Origin: Streptomyces carminius
Lineage (GTDB): Bacteria > Actinomycetota > Actinomycetes > Streptomycetales > Streptomycetaceae
Assembly: GCF_002794255.1 (NCBI RefSeq)
Contig: NZ_PGGW01000057.1
Location: forward strand, 1-64,000
Direction of reading: 5' to 3'
DNA: 64,000 nucleotides
The notes under the pieces were generated by a model. It was not told the origin of the DNA and made no database searches. It worked only from the letters and a program-made list of their open reading frames with translations. Below are positions 37,605-45,644 of the stretch, in pieces. A program made the position numbers and the translations under genes. Each line of letters starts with the position of its first letter. The stretch's first letter is position 1.

Positions 37605-38674
37605 TCCACCACGTCGCCGTCCTGCATGACGTAGTCCTTGCCCTCCATGCGCGCCCTGCCCCGGGCGCGGGCCTCGGCGACCGAGCCCGCCTCGATGAGG
37701 TCCGCGAAGGAGATGACCTCGGCCTTGATGAAGCCCTTCTGGAAGTCGGTGTGGATCACCCCGGCCGCCTCCGGGGCCGTGGCGCCCTTCCGGATCGTCC
37801 AGGCGCGGGCCTCCTTGGGGCCGGCCGTCAGATACGTCTGCAGGCCCAGGGTGTCGAAGCCGACGCGGGCCAGGGTGGCCAGGCCCGGCTCGTCCTGGCC
37901 GACCGACTGGAGCAGTTCGAGGGCGTCGGCCTCGTCCAGCTCGGCGAGGTCCGACTCCAGCTTGGCGTTGAGGAAGATCGCCTCGGCCGGGGCGACCAGC
38001 TTGCGCTGCTCCTCCTTGTAGTCCTCGTCCACCAGCTCGTCCTCGTCGACGTTGAAGACGTAGAGGAACGGCTTGGTGGTGAGCAGGTGCAGGTCGTGCA
38101 GGAGGGCGGCCCGCTCCGAGCCCTGGACGAAGCCCGCCGAGAACAGGGTCCGGCCCTCCTCCAGGATCGCCTGGGCCTCCTCGACCGCCGTCACCTTGGG
38201 CTGGACGTCCTTCTTGATCCGGGACTCCTTCTGGAGCCGCGGCAGGACCTTCTCGATCGTCTGGAGGTCGGCGAGGATCAGCTCGGTGTTGATGGTCTCG
38301 ATGTCGCCCGCCGGTGAGACCCGGCCGTCCACATGGACGACGTTCTCGTCCTCGAAGGCGCGGATGACCTGGCAGATCGCGTCCGACTCGCGGATGTTCG
38401 CCAGGAACTTGTTGCCCAGCCCCTCGCCCTCGCTGGCACCGCGCACGATGCCCGCGATGTCGACGAAGTCCACGGTCGCCGGAACGACACGCTCCGAGCC
38501 GAAGATCTCCGCGAGCCTCGCCAGCCGGGTGTCGGGGACGCCGACGACGCCGATGTTCGGCTCGATGGTGGCGAACGGGTAGTTGGCCGCCAGCACGTCG
38601 TTCTTGGTCAGGGCGTTGAACAGGGTCGACTTGCCGACATTGGGCAGGCCGACGATTCCGATCGTGAGCGACAC
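37586..38674 (-). CDS. ychF: Redox/ribosome-associated ATPase YchF (OLA1 family)
   Basis: Obg-family P-loop protein that binds ATP rather than GTP and associates with ribosomes. It has 362 residues from the GTG at 38674 (GGGAAG seven bases upstream), exactly the family length. N-terminal GIVGLPNVGKSTLFNALTKN, then NYPFATIEPNIGVV, VDFVDIAGIVRGASEGEGLGN and a coiled insertion. The C-terminal TGS-like domain ends EGKDYVMQDGDVVEFRFNV. The last codons and the stop are repeated 1.2 kb downstream, suggesting that foreign DNA entered here without damaging the gene. Confidence 0.97.
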   Translation of the reverse strand: MSLTIGIVGLPNVGKSTLFNALTKNDVLAANYPFATIEPNIGVVGVPDTRLARLAEIFGSERVVPATVDFVDIAGIVRGASEGEGLGNKFLANIRESDAICQVIRAFEDENVVHVDGRVSPAGDIETINTELILADLQTIEKVLPRLQKESRIKKDVQPKVTAVEEAQAILEEGRTLFSAGFVQGSERAALLHDLHLLTTKPFLYVFNVDEDELVDEDYKEEQRKLVAPAEAIFLNAKLESDLAELDEADALELLQSVGQDEPGLATLARVGFDTLGLQTYLTAGPKEARAWTIRKGATAPEAAGVIHTDFQKGFIKAEVISFADLIEAGSVAEARARGRARMEGKDYVMQDGDVVEFRFNV

Positions 38675-38801
38675 GTGGCGACTTCCCGTAAGCGAGAGGA
38701 TCTTGGTGGACCGGCCCGGGAGTGGGCCGATCCACCAGTCTACGGGCACCCGAAGGGCTGGCAGGGCGTGTCCGTGCCCCGCTCCGGGGCGGTCGGCGTC
38801 C

Positions 38802-38807
38802 TACGTT
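38802..38807 (+). promoter_or_regulatory. Leaderless -10 box
   Basis: TACGTT six bases before the GTG at 38814, with no ribosome-binding site; transcription should start at the start codon. Confidence 0.6.
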
Positions 38808-38813
38808 GGTGCG

Positions 38814-39374
38814 GTGGAGCAACACAGCGCGCACGCGCCCCGCGACCGTCGGCGGCACCGGGCGGACCGGTCCGCCTCCTCCGGAGCGCCCCGGCCTCCC
38901 CGGCCCCCCCGGCCGTCCGGAGCACGGCTCACCGGGCTCGGCTGCGGGCTGCTGGCCGTCGGGGCGATGACGGCGGCCGGCGGGCTGGACGCGCTGCTGC
39001 TGGGCGGCGATCCCGCCGTCTACGGGATCTGCTTCGTGCTGGTCAGCGCCGTGTGCGCGCTGTGGGTACGCCCCGCGGAGCTGCTCGCCGCGCCGGTCGC
39101 GGCACCGATCGCGTTCACCGCCGGGGCGCTGTTCCTCGGCGACGAGGCGGACGGAGCGGCCGGCCTGCTGGTGGAGCTGGTGACCGTGCTGGCCGTCAAC
39201 GCCGGATGGGTGTACGGCGGCACACTGACCGCGGTGGCGGTCGTCCTCGTCCGCCACCGCGGTGCCGCCCGCAGACGGGCCGCACCCGCGGACCGGGACG
39301 GCCGGGCGGACCGGGAGGGCCCGGACCGGAAGGACGCCGACCGGGCCGCCGCCCGGTCCGGTCCGGCCGGTTAG
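38814..39374 (+). CDS. DUF6542-like small membrane protein
   Basis: A 186-residue protein from the GTG at 38814, apparently leaderless. The first 40 residues are Arg/Pro-rich and cytoplasmic. Hydrophobic segments at about 42-60 (LTGLGCGLLAVGAMTAAGGL), 66-82, 86-112 and 122-148 give roughly four helices, then a charged tail. In Streptomyces a protein of this type commonly sits between ychF and ispH; DUF6542 is my best family match from memory. Function unknown. Confidence 0.75.
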   Translation: MEQHSAHAPRDRRRHRADRSASSGAPRPPRPPRPSGARLTGLGCGLLAVGAMTAAGGLDALLLGGDPAVYGICFVLVSAVCALWVRPAELLAAPVAAPIAFTAGALFLGDEADGAAGLLVELVTVLAVNAGWVYGGTLTAVAVVLVRHRGAARRRAAPADRDGRADREGPDRKDADRAAARSGPAG

Positions 39375-39376
39375 CC

Positions 39377-39407
39377 CCGCCCGGACGGGGCCGTGCCGTC
39401 CGGGCGG
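39377..39407. terminator. Bidirectional terminator before ispH
   Basis: Stem CCGCCCGGACGG with its complement and a seven-base loop between convergent genes ending at 39374 and 39418. Confidence 0.75.
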
Positions 39408-39417
39408 CCCGTACGGT

Positions 39418-40398
39418 TCAGCCGGCGGCCTTCCGCGCCGCCTCGGCACGCAGGTCCCGGCGCAGCTCCTTGGGCAGCGAGAAGGTGATGGTCTCCTCGG
39501 CCGCCTTGACGATCTCCACGTCCGCGTAGCCCCGCCCGGCCAGCCACTCCAGGACCTCCTCGACCAGTACGTCGGGGACGGAGGCGCCGGAGGTGACGCC
39601 GACCGTGGTGACGCCCTCCAGCCAGGCCTCGTCGATCTCGCCGGCGCCGTCCACCAGGTGGGCGTCCCGGGCTCCGGCGCCGAGGGCGACCTCGACGAGC
39701 CGCTTGGAGTTCGAGGAGTTCTGCGAGCCGACGACGATCACCAGGTCGGAGTCGGCGCCCAGCTGCTTGACCGCGATCTGCCGGTTCTGCGTGGCGTAGC
39801 AGATGTCGTCGCTGGGCGGGGAGACCAGCTTCGGGAACTTCTCCTTGAGCCGGTCGACGGTCTCCATGGTCTCGTCAACGGACAGGGTGGTCTGGGAGAG
39901 CCAGACGACCCTGGACTCGTCGCGGACGGTGACGCCCGCCACGTCCTGCGGGCCGTCGACGACGGTGATGTGGTCGGGGGCCTCGCCGGAGGTGCCGATG
40001 ACCTCCTCGTGCCCCTCATGGCCGATCAGGAGGATGTCGTAGTCCTCCTGGGCGAAGCGGACCGCCTCCTTGTGGACCTTGGTGACCAGCGGGCAGGTCG
40101 CGTCGATGGTCGCCAGTCTCCGCCGCTCGGCCTCCTCGTGCACGATCGGCGCCACGCCGTGCGCGGAGAACATCACGATGGAGCCCTCGGGGACCTCCTC
40201 CGTCTCGTCGACGAAGATCGCTCCCTTCTTCTCCAGGGTCTGCACGACGTACTTGTTGTGGACGATCTCGTGACGGACGTAGATCGGCGCGCCGTACTGC
40301 TCCAGTGCCTTCTCGACGGCGATCACCGCGCGGTCGACGCCCGCGCAGTAGCCGCGGGGCGAGGCGAGCAGGACCCGGCGTGCGGTCGTAGCAGTCAT
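39418..40398 (-). CDS. ispH: 4-hydroxy-3-methylbut-2-enyl diphosphate reductase
   Basis: Last enzyme of the MEP isoprenoid pathway; reduces HMBPP to IPP and DMAPP with a 4Fe-4S cluster. It has 326 residues. Cluster cysteines are in PRGYCAGVDRAV (about residue 18), DATCPLVTKVHKE and DDICYATQNRQ; substrate-binding VVGSQNSSNSKRL and VGVTSGASVPD are present, as are YVRHEIVHNKYV and MFSAHGV. The ATG at 40398 has no ribosome site but a TACGAT box six bases upstream, so it is probably leaderless. Divergent from xseA across a short region containing six 8-base repeats. Confidence 0.97.
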   Translation of the reverse strand: MTATTARRVLLASPRGYCAGVDRAVIAVEKALEQYGAPIYVRHEIVHNKYVVQTLEKKGAIFVDETEEVPEGSIVMFSAHGVAPIVHEEAERRRLATIDATCPLVTKVHKEAVRFAQEDYDILLIGHEGHEEVIGTSGEAPDHITVVDGPQDVAGVTVRDESRVVWLSQTTLSVDETMETVDRLKEKFPKLVSPPSDDICYATQNRQIAVKQLGADSDLVIVVGSQNSSNSKRLVEVALGAGARDAHLVDGAGEIDEAWLEGVTTVGVTSGASVPDVLVEEVLEWLAGRGYADVEIVKAAEETITFSLPKELRRDLRAEAARKAAG

Positions 40399-40404
40399 GG
40401 GGCC

Positions 40405-40410
40405 ATCGTA
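40405..40410 (-). promoter_or_regulatory. Leaderless -10 box of ispH
   Basis: TACGAT (minus strand) six bases before the ispH ATG. Confidence 0.6.
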
Positions 40411-40452
40411 CGGGCCGGACCGCGGGGCACCGGGGCAGGTGCCGCTCCGGCG

Positions 40453-40500
40453 GGGCTGTCGGGCTGTCGGGCTGTCGGGCTGTCGGGCTGTCGGGCTGTC
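40453..40500. repeat. Six exact tandem copies of GGGCTGTC
   Basis: A 48-base microsatellite of an 8-base unit in the 126-base divergent promoter region of ispH and xseA. It ends 12 bases before the xseA -10 box and begins 42 bases beyond the ispH one, so it occupies the -35 to spacer zone of xseA. Confidence 0.95.
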
Positions 40501-40512
40501 GGAGCGGACGGC

Positions 40513-40518
40513 TAGCCT
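40513..40518 (+). promoter_or_regulatory. Leaderless -10 box of xseA
   Basis: TAGCCT six bases before the xseA ATG at 40525. Confidence 0.55.
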
Positions 40519-40524
40519 CCTCGC

Positions 40525-41760
40525 ATGGCTCTCAACACGTCGCCCGAGGCGCCGGTCCCCGTCGGCGAGGTGTCGCGGCTGATCGGCGGATGGATCGACC
40601 GGCTCGGCGCCGTATGGGTCGAGGGGCAGATCACCCAGCTGTCCCGGCGGCCCGGCGCGGGCGTGGTGTTCCTGACCCTGCGCGATCCCTCGTACGACAT
40701 CTCGATCACCGTGACCTGCTTCCGCGGTGTCTTCGACCAGGTGGCGGACGCGGTGGGCGAGGGCGCCCGGGTGGTGGTGCACGGCAAGCCGGAGTGGTAC
40801 GCGCCGCGCGGCCAGCTCTCGCTGCGGGCCGCGGAGATCCGGCCGGTCGGGGTCGGCGAGCTGCTGGCGCGGCTGGAGCGGCTGAAGAAGTCGCTGGCCG
40901 CCGAGGGGCTGTTCGCGGCCGAGCGGAAGAAGCCGCTGCCCTTCCTGCCGGCGCTGATCGGACTGGTCACCGGCCGTGCCTCGGCCGCCGAGCGGGACGT
41001 GCTGGAGACGGCCCGGCAGCGCTGGCCCGCCGTCCGCTTCGCGGTGCGCAATGTGGCGGTGCAGGGGGTGCACGCGGTGCCGCAGGTGATCGAGGCGGTA
41101 CGGGAGCTGGACGCCGATCCGGCGGTGGACGTGATCATCGTGGCCCGGGGCGGCGGCAGTGTCGAGGACCTGCTGCCGTTCTCCGACGAGCAGCTGGTGC
41201 GGGCGGTGGCCGGCTGCGTCACCCCGGTGGTCTCGGCCATCGGGCACGAGCCGGACACCCCGCTGCTGGACCTGGTGGCCGATCTGCGCGCCCGGACGCC
41301 CACGCACGCCGCCAAGGACGTCGTCCCGGACGTGCGCGAGGAGCTGGAGCGGGTGCGGCAGCTCGGCGAGCGCGCGCGGCGGGCGGTGGAGGTGCTGCTG
41401 GAGCGGCAGGAGCGGGGGCTGGCCGACACGGTGAGCCGTCCGGTGCTGGCCCGGCCGTACACCATGGTCACCGAGCGCGAGGAGCAGGTCGGGGCGCTGC
41501 TGGAGCGGGGCCGCCGCACCTTCGGGCATCTGCTGGCGCGGGCCGAGGCGGAGCTGGAGCACACCACCGCCCGGGTCGTCGCGCTCTCGCCCGCGGCGAC
41601 GCTCAAGCGGGGCTACGCGGTGCTGCGGCGGGCCGACGGGAGCGTGGTGCGGGCGGCGGAGGAGGTGGCGGACGGCGAGGAGCTGCGTGCCCGGCTCGCC
41701 GAGGGCGAGTTGCGGGTGGTCGCGCGGCAGACGGATGAGCGGGCGGCGGAGGACGGGTGA
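40525..41760 (+). CDS. xseA: Exodeoxyribonuclease VII large subunit
   Basis: Catalytic subunit of exonuclease VII, which degrades single-stranded DNA in both directions. It has 411 residues. N-terminal OB fold (about 10-105: VPVGEVSRLIGGWIDRLG, VWVEGQITQLSRRPG), a catalytic core with GLVTGRASAAERDVL, VIIVARGGGSVEDLLPFSDE and SAIGHEPDTPLLDLVADLRARTPTHAA, then a long coiled coil (about 265-380) ending in LKRGYAVLRRADG. The start appears leaderless. The small subunit gene follows 79 bases later with its own promoter-like box. Confidence 0.97.
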   Translation: MALNTSPEAPVPVGEVSRLIGGWIDRLGAVWVEGQITQLSRRPGAGVVFLTLRDPSYDISITVTCFRGVFDQVADAVGEGARVVVHGKPEWYAPRGQLSLRAAEIRPVGVGELLARLERLKKSLAAEGLFAAERKKPLPFLPALIGLVTGRASAAERDVLETARQRWPAVRFAVRNVAVQGVHAVPQVIEAVRELDADPAVDVIIVARGGGSVEDLLPFSDEQLVRAVAGCVTPVVSAIGHEPDTPLLDLVADLRARTPTHAAKDVVPDVREELERVRQLGERARRAVEVLLERQERGLADTVSRPVLARPYTMVTEREEQVGALLERGRRTFGHLLARAEAELEHTTARVVALSPAATLKRGYAVLRRADGSVVRAAEEVADGEELRARLAEGELRVVARQTDERAAEDG

Positions 41761-41826
41761 GCGGACCGCGGCGTGCGGGCCGTACAGGGCGTGCGGGGAT
41801 GTCCCGGGGTTGTCCGACACCGGCTC

Positions 41827-41832
41827 TAGGCT
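41827..41832 (+). promoter_or_regulatory. Leaderless -10 box of xseB
   Basis: TAGGCT seven bases before the xseB ATG at 41840. Confidence 0.55.
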
Positions 41833-41839
41833 GGGGCGC

Positions 41840-42145
41840 ATGACGGACACGAGTACCCCGCCGGCCGGGGAGCCGGGCTACGAGCAGGCGCGTGACGAAC
41901 TGATCGCGGTGGTCCGCCGCCTGGAGGCGGGCGGCTCGACGCTGGAGGAGTCGCTCGCGCTGTGGGAGCGCGGCGAGGAGCTGGCCGCGGTCTGCCGCCG
42001 CCGGCTGGAGGGTGCCCGGGCCCGGCTGGACGCGGCGCTGGCCGCGGAGGACGACGGACCGCCCGGCGGAGCGGCCGGGGAGGCGGACGGGGCCGGGGAG
42101 ACGGACGGGGCCGGGGAGACGGAGGACGAGGCGCCGGGGATGTGA
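41840..42145 (+). CDS. xseB: Exodeoxyribonuclease VII small subunit
   Basis: Small subunit of exonuclease VII, 101 residues from the ATG at 41840. The family core is GYEQARDELIAVVRRLEAGG and STLEESLALWERGEELAAVC at about 14-55, two helices that bind the large subunit. The remaining 40 residues are acidic and Gly/Ala-rich, partly encoded by a repeated 18-base unit (GGGGCCGGGGAGACGGAC twice), and are not conserved in the family. Confidence 0.95.
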   Translation: MTDTSTPPAGEPGYEQARDELIAVVRRLEAGGSTLEESLALWERGEELAAVCRRRLEGARARLDAALAAEDDGPPGGAAGEADGAGETDGAGETEDEAPGM

Positions 42146-42185
42146 CCGCCGCCGTGTGACCGCCGCCGTGTGACCGGGTCGGCGG

Positions 42186-42214
42186 TTGAATGGTTGAGCG
42201 CTCACCTTTAGGGT
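42186..42214 (+). promoter_or_regulatory. Promoter with internal palindrome, nitroreductase gene
   Basis: TTGAAT (42186-42191) and TAGGGT (42209-42214) are separated by 17 bases, a good housekeeping-sigma promoter. The spacer contains the perfect palindrome TGAGCGCTCA (42195-42204), a likely repressor site that recurs at 43515. Confidence 0.65.
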
Positions 42215-42262
42215 GGTTGGTGCACGTTTCAGCAGTTTTTCCGACCCCACCCGGAGGCCCCC

Positions 42263-42856
42263 GTGAGCCTGGCCCTCGACGCCGCCGCCCAGGACCTGCT
42301 CTTCCGTGAGGCGCACACCGCCCACGCCTTCACCGACGAACCGGTGACCGACGAGCAGCTCCGGGCGGTCCACGACCTGGTGAAGTACGGGCCGACCGCC
42401 TTCAACCAGTCGCCCCTGCGCCTCACCCTGGTCCGCTCCCCCGAAGCCCGGGAGCGGCTGGTGGCGCTGCTGAGCGAGGGCAACCGGGCCAAGACCGCGG
42501 CCGCGCCGCTGACCGCGATCGTCTCGGTGGACCTCGACTTCCACGAGCGGCTGCCGGAGCTGCTCCCGCACGCTCCGGGCCTGAAGGACCGGTTCTTCTC
42601 CGAGCTCCCGGTCCGTGAGAGGACCGGCTCCTTCAACGCCGCGATCCAGCTCGGCTACCTCATCGTCGGCATCCGCGCCGCCGGGCTGGCCGCCGGCCCG
42701 ATGACCGGCTTCGACGCCGAGGGCATCGACAAGGAGTTCTTCGGCGACGGCCGCCACAAGGTGCTGGCCGTGGTCAACATCGGCCGGCCCGGCCCCGGCT
42801 CCTACCGCCCCCGGTCGCCGCGGCCGGCCTACGAGGACGTCGTCACCACCGTCTGA
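42263..42856 (+). CDS. Nitroreductase-family FMN oxidoreductase (RutE/malonic semialdehyde reductase-like)
   Basis: Predicted NAD(P)H- and FMN-dependent reductase of 197 residues from the GTG at 42263 with GGAGG at ideal spacing. Family features: RTAHAFTDEPVTDEQLRAVHDL-type start (here EAHTAHAFTDEPV), YGPTAFNQSPLRLTLVRS (FMN-binding NxSP pattern), SFNAAIQLGYLIVGIRAAGLAAGPMTGFD and VLAVVNIGRPG. These place it in the RutE/HadB branch. The real substrate (3-oxopropanoate, quinone or nitro compound) is not known; no rut genes are nearby. Confidence 0.88.
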   Translation: MSLALDAAAQDLLFREAHTAHAFTDEPVTDEQLRAVHDLVKYGPTAFNQSPLRLTLVRSPEARERLVALLSEGNRAKTAAAPLTAIVSVDLDFHERLPELLPHAPGLKDRFFSELPVRERTGSFNAAIQLGYLIVGIRAAGLAAGPMTGFDAEGIDKEFFGDGRHKVLAVVNIGRPGPGSYRPRSPRPAYEDVVTTV

Positions 42857-42923
42857 CACCCGGCCCGGCTCCCGCCGTCCCGGCCGCCGCCGATCAGCCC
42901 TCTCAGCGCCCTCTCAAGCCCGC

Positions 42924-43475
42924 TCAGCCTTCCGAGGTCTCGAGCGCGGCGGCCAGCCGGGTGAGGCTGCCGAGCGGCGCGGTGCCCGTGACCACCGTGG
43001 TCACCCCGGGCTCCCGCCGCACCAGCGCGTCGTACTTCGGTCCCTCGTAGTGCTCCCACTCCTCGCCGCCGGCCGTCCGGTTCCGCCCGGTCGGCTCCGC
43101 CCCGTGGGTGACCTTCGTGATGAACTTCTCCGGCCTGCCGTCGCTCTGCTTGACGGCCGCGTACTCGTTGTCCGGATCCATGAAGCCCAGATGCCACACG
43201 GCCCCCTGGTCGCTCTGCGCCTCGTAGTCCACCGAGGTGGCCCGCCAGTCCGCGGGCAGCCCCACCGGCGCGGCCACCGGGTACGGCGCCGCGCGCCGGG
43301 CCGTGACCAGCTCCACGTCGTAGCTGATCGGGCGGACCGGGTCCAGGGAGTCGTCGTGCGGGATGAACAGGTACGCGATGCCGGCGCCCAGGAGGACCAC
43401 CAGCATCGACAGCACCATGTCCCGTGCCGTCTGTCTGCCGCGCTTGCTGCTTGCCACCCTCCCATGGTCCCCCAT
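42924..43475 (-). CDS. DUF4245 family membrane-anchored protein
   Basis: A 183-residue protein with one N-terminal membrane helix (about 20-40, MVLSMLVVLLGAGIAYLFIP) and an extracytoplasmic domain containing ISYDVELVTARRAAPYPVAAP, LPADWRATSVDYE, WHLGFMDPDNEYAAVKQSDG and a C-terminal GSLTRLAAALE. This matches the actinobacterial DUF4245 family, which commonly neighbours glpX. Start uncertain: ATG 43475 or GTG 43457. Function unknown. Confidence 0.88.
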   Translation of the reverse strand: MGDHGRVASSKRGRQTARDMVLSMLVVLLGAGIAYLFIPHDDSLDPVRPISYDVELVTARRAAPYPVAAPVGLPADWRATSVDYEAQSDQGAVWHLGFMDPDNEYAAVKQSDGRPEKFITKVTHGAEPTGRNRTAGGEEWEHYEGPKYDALVRREPGVTTVVTGTAPLGSLTRLAAALETSEG

Positions 43476-43513
43476 CCCGGCACCGGTCCGGAGCGGCACC
43501 CCCCGAAGGCGGC

Positions 43514-43554
43514 ATGAGCGCTCATCCGTGGGGCACCCTGCTCACTTGACAAGT
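43514..43554. promoter_or_regulatory. Palindromes in the divergent DUF4245/glpX region
   Basis: Two perfect palindromes: ATGAGCGCTCAT at 43514-43525 (core shared with 42195-42204) and ACTTGACAAGT at 43544-43554. They lie 78-118 bases upstream of glpX. Probably operator sites; no confident -10 could be paired with the TTGACA. Confidence 0.5.
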
Positions 43555-43631
43555 CCCTCGATAAGGTCGGAGCACCCTCAAACGGCCGTCGCGTTCGGAC
43601 GCCGTACAGACGTGCAGAAAGGTGCGTCACG

Positions 43632-44666
43632 ATGACCGATCACCACCATCTCCCCTCCCAGCTCGAAGTCAGCCCCGAGGCTCCCGACCGCAACCTCGCC
43701 CTCGAACTCGTCCGGGTGACCGAGGCGGGCGCCATGGCCTCGGGCCGCTGGGTCGGCCGCGGTGACAAGAACGGCGCGGACGGCGCCGCCGTGAAGGCCA
43801 TGCGCACCCTGGTCTCCACCGTCTCGATGAACGGCGTGGTCGTCATCGGGGAGGGGGAGAAGGACGAGGCCCCGATGCTCTACAACGGCGAGCGGGTGGG
43901 CGACGGGACCGGCCCGGAGTGCGACGTGGCCGTGGACCCGGTGGACGGCACGACGCTGACGGCCAAGGGCATGGGCAACGCGGTGTCGGTACTGGCGGTG
44001 GCCGAGCGCGGCTCGATGTTCGACCCCAGCGCCGTGTTCTACATGGACAAGCTGGTCACCGGCCCGGAGGCGGCGGAGTTCGTCGACATCACGGCCCCGC
44101 CCGCGGTCAACATCCGCCGGGTGGCCAAGGCCAAGGGCCGCTCCCCGGAGGACGTCACGGTGGTGATCCTCGACCGGCCCCGGCACGACGGCGTCGTGAA
44201 GGAGGTCCGGGAGGCGGGCGCCCGGATCAAGTTCATCGCGGACGGCGACGTCGCGGGTGCGATCATGGCCGCCCGGGAGGGCACCGGTGTCGATCTGCTG
44301 CTGGGGATCGGCGGCACGCCGGAGGGAGTCATCTCGGCCTGCGCGATCAAGTGCCTGGGCGGTGTCGTCCAGGGCAGGCTGTGGCCGAAGGACGACGAGG
44401 AGCGGCACCGGGCACTGGACGCGGGCCACGACCTGGACCGGGTGCTGACCACCGACGACCTGGTCAGCGGCGACAACGTCTTCTTCGTCGCCACCGGGGT
44501 CACCGACGGCGAGCTGCTGCGCGGGGTGCGCTACCGCGGGGAGACCGCCGCCACCCAGTCGCTGGTGATGCGGTCGAAGTCCGGCACGATCCGGCTGATC
44601 GACTCCACCCACCGGCTGTCGAAGCTCCGCGCCTACAGCGCCATCGACTTCGACCGGGCGAGCTGA
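43632..44666 (+). CDS. glpX: Class II fructose-1,6-bisphosphatase
   Basis: Gluconeogenic phosphatase that removes the C1 phosphate of fructose-1,6-bisphosphate; 344 residues. GlpX features in order: GRGDKNGADGAAVKAMR, VVIGEGEKDEAPMLYNGE, CDVAVDPVDGTTLTAKGMGNA (metal-binding DPxDGT), YMDKLVTGPEAAEFVDI, FIADGDVAGAI, GIGGTPEGVISACAIKCLGG and DDLVSGDNVFFVATGVTDG. Catalytic acidic residues are all present. AAAGG lies upstream of the ATG at 43632. Confidence 0.97.
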   Translation: MTDHHHLPSQLEVSPEAPDRNLALELVRVTEAGAMASGRWVGRGDKNGADGAAVKAMRTLVSTVSMNGVVVIGEGEKDEAPMLYNGERVGDGTGPECDVAVDPVDGTTLTAKGMGNAVSVLAVAERGSMFDPSAVFYMDKLVTGPEAAEFVDITAPPAVNIRRVAKAKGRSPEDVTVVILDRPRHDGVVKEVREAGARIKFIADGDVAGAIMAAREGTGVDLLLGIGGTPEGVISACAIKCLGGVVQGRLWPKDDEERHRALDAGHDLDRVLTTDDLVSGDNVFFVATGVTDGELLRGVRYRGETAATQSLVMRSKSGTIRLIDSTHRLSKLRAYSAIDFDRAS

Positions 44667-44715
44667 CGGGGCGGGCCGGCCCTTCGCCGGTGCGACGGGC
44701 CGGCCCGCCCCGTCA
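44664..44715. terminator. Bidirectional terminator between glpX and the WhiB gene
   Basis: A 19-bp perfect stem, TGACGGGGCGGGCCGGCCC with its complement and a 14-base loop, including the glpX stop codon at one end and reaching into the last codons of the WhiB gene at the other. Confidence 0.85.
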
Positions 44716-45072
44716 GGCGATACGGGACACCGGCGCGGGCTGCACCGCGTCGGTGTCGCGGCGGCGGCGCCGGGCGAGCATCACCCTGCGCTCGGCCGCC
44801 GTCAGGCCGCCCCACACCCCGTACGGCTCGGGCTGGAGCAGCGCGTGCTCACGGCAGTCGACGAGCACGGGACAGCGCGCGCAGACACGTTTGGCCGCCT
44901 GCTCCCGGGAAAGACGGGCGGCTGTGGGCTCCTTGGAGGGCGCGAAGAACAGCCCGGCCTCGTCCCTGCGGCAGACCGCCTCGGAGTGCCACGGCCCGGC
45001 TTGTTCCCGTGCGGACGTGCGCTGGACAGGGACGGCGGCGGCCTGCAGGGACTGATGCGGCATTGGCAGCAC
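44713..45072 (-). CDS. WhiB-family iron-sulfur transcription regulator
   Basis: A 119-residue WhiB-like protein from the GTG at 45072 (AGGAG seven bases upstream). The four cluster cysteines are at 34, 64, 67 and 73 (AVCRRDE, VCARCPVLVDC), the beta-turn motif GVWGGL is at 85-90 and a basic DNA-binding tail follows (RRVMLARRRRRD). These proteins bind sigma factors and sense redox or NO. The long N-terminal extension before Cys34 is unremarkable. Which of the Streptomyces wbl genes this is cannot be decided from sequence alone. Confidence 0.95.
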   Translation of the reverse strand: MLPMPHQSLQAAAVPVQRTSAREQAGPWHSEAVCRRDEAGLFFAPSKEPTAARLSREQAAKRVCARCPVLVDCREHALLQPEPYGVWGGLTAAERRVMLARRRRRDTDAVQPAPVSRIA

Positions 45073-45644
45073 GGGTCTACTCCTGACGACGGGCTACGGC
45101 TGTTCGATCTGTCGATTGAGTCACCTTGATCCGCCTGGCTGCGCACGGCGGTTCGCGCTGCGGCCGTACGAGAGACGATGCATCCGGCCTACCCACTGTG
45201 CGCGCGCTTATGCATACGGTGGCGTATCACCGGAGGCCCTTGCTCCGCCTCCATCCGGGACCCGCTGGCCGCCCTCCGGACGGCGGTCCGCGGGCCGTGG
45301 CATCGGAGGCGGGATTCCCTTCCGCGAACGTCCGGCGGGCGGCCCGCCGGACGGCCGCCGCCCGCCGGGTGACCGGAACCGCCGGGTGCCGGCCGAGCCG
45401 GCCCCCGGGGCGCGGGCCGCCCTCTCCCCCGGGGCGCACACCGCCGCCGGGGCGGCCGCGGCGGTCATGACGGCGGACCGGAACCCGGAGTACGGCCTGC
45501 TCGCCCGGGACCGCGCATGAACGTCCGGGCGCCCCGGCCTGACGCGGAACGGCTTCGAGCCGTGCTCCCCCGGCCGTCCGCGGCGTCCGCGGCGGCCGGG
45601 GCTGTGCCGGCGGGGGCCGGCGGGGGCCGGCGTATCCCCGGTCC
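45073..45644. other. 572-base intergenic region upstream of the WhiB gene
   Basis: Holds the WhiB promoter and the 3' flank of the phosphatase gene. Several open frames cross it, but their compositions (very Arg/Pro/Gly-rich) look like noise. A short AT-richer motif (TATGCATACGGTGGCGTAT) lies near 45209-45227. Nothing else is supported. Confidence 0.45.

Noticed and set aside
43546..43567. TTGACA with TAAGGT as a promoter for glpX
   Set aside because: The spacing is only 10 bases, too short for a sigma-70-type promoter; the TTGACA is instead part of a palindrome.
45116..45520. Possible 134-codon gene upstream of the WhiB gene
   Set aside because: Starts without a ribosome site, composition is Pro/Arg/Gly noise and overlapping frames look equally plausible.
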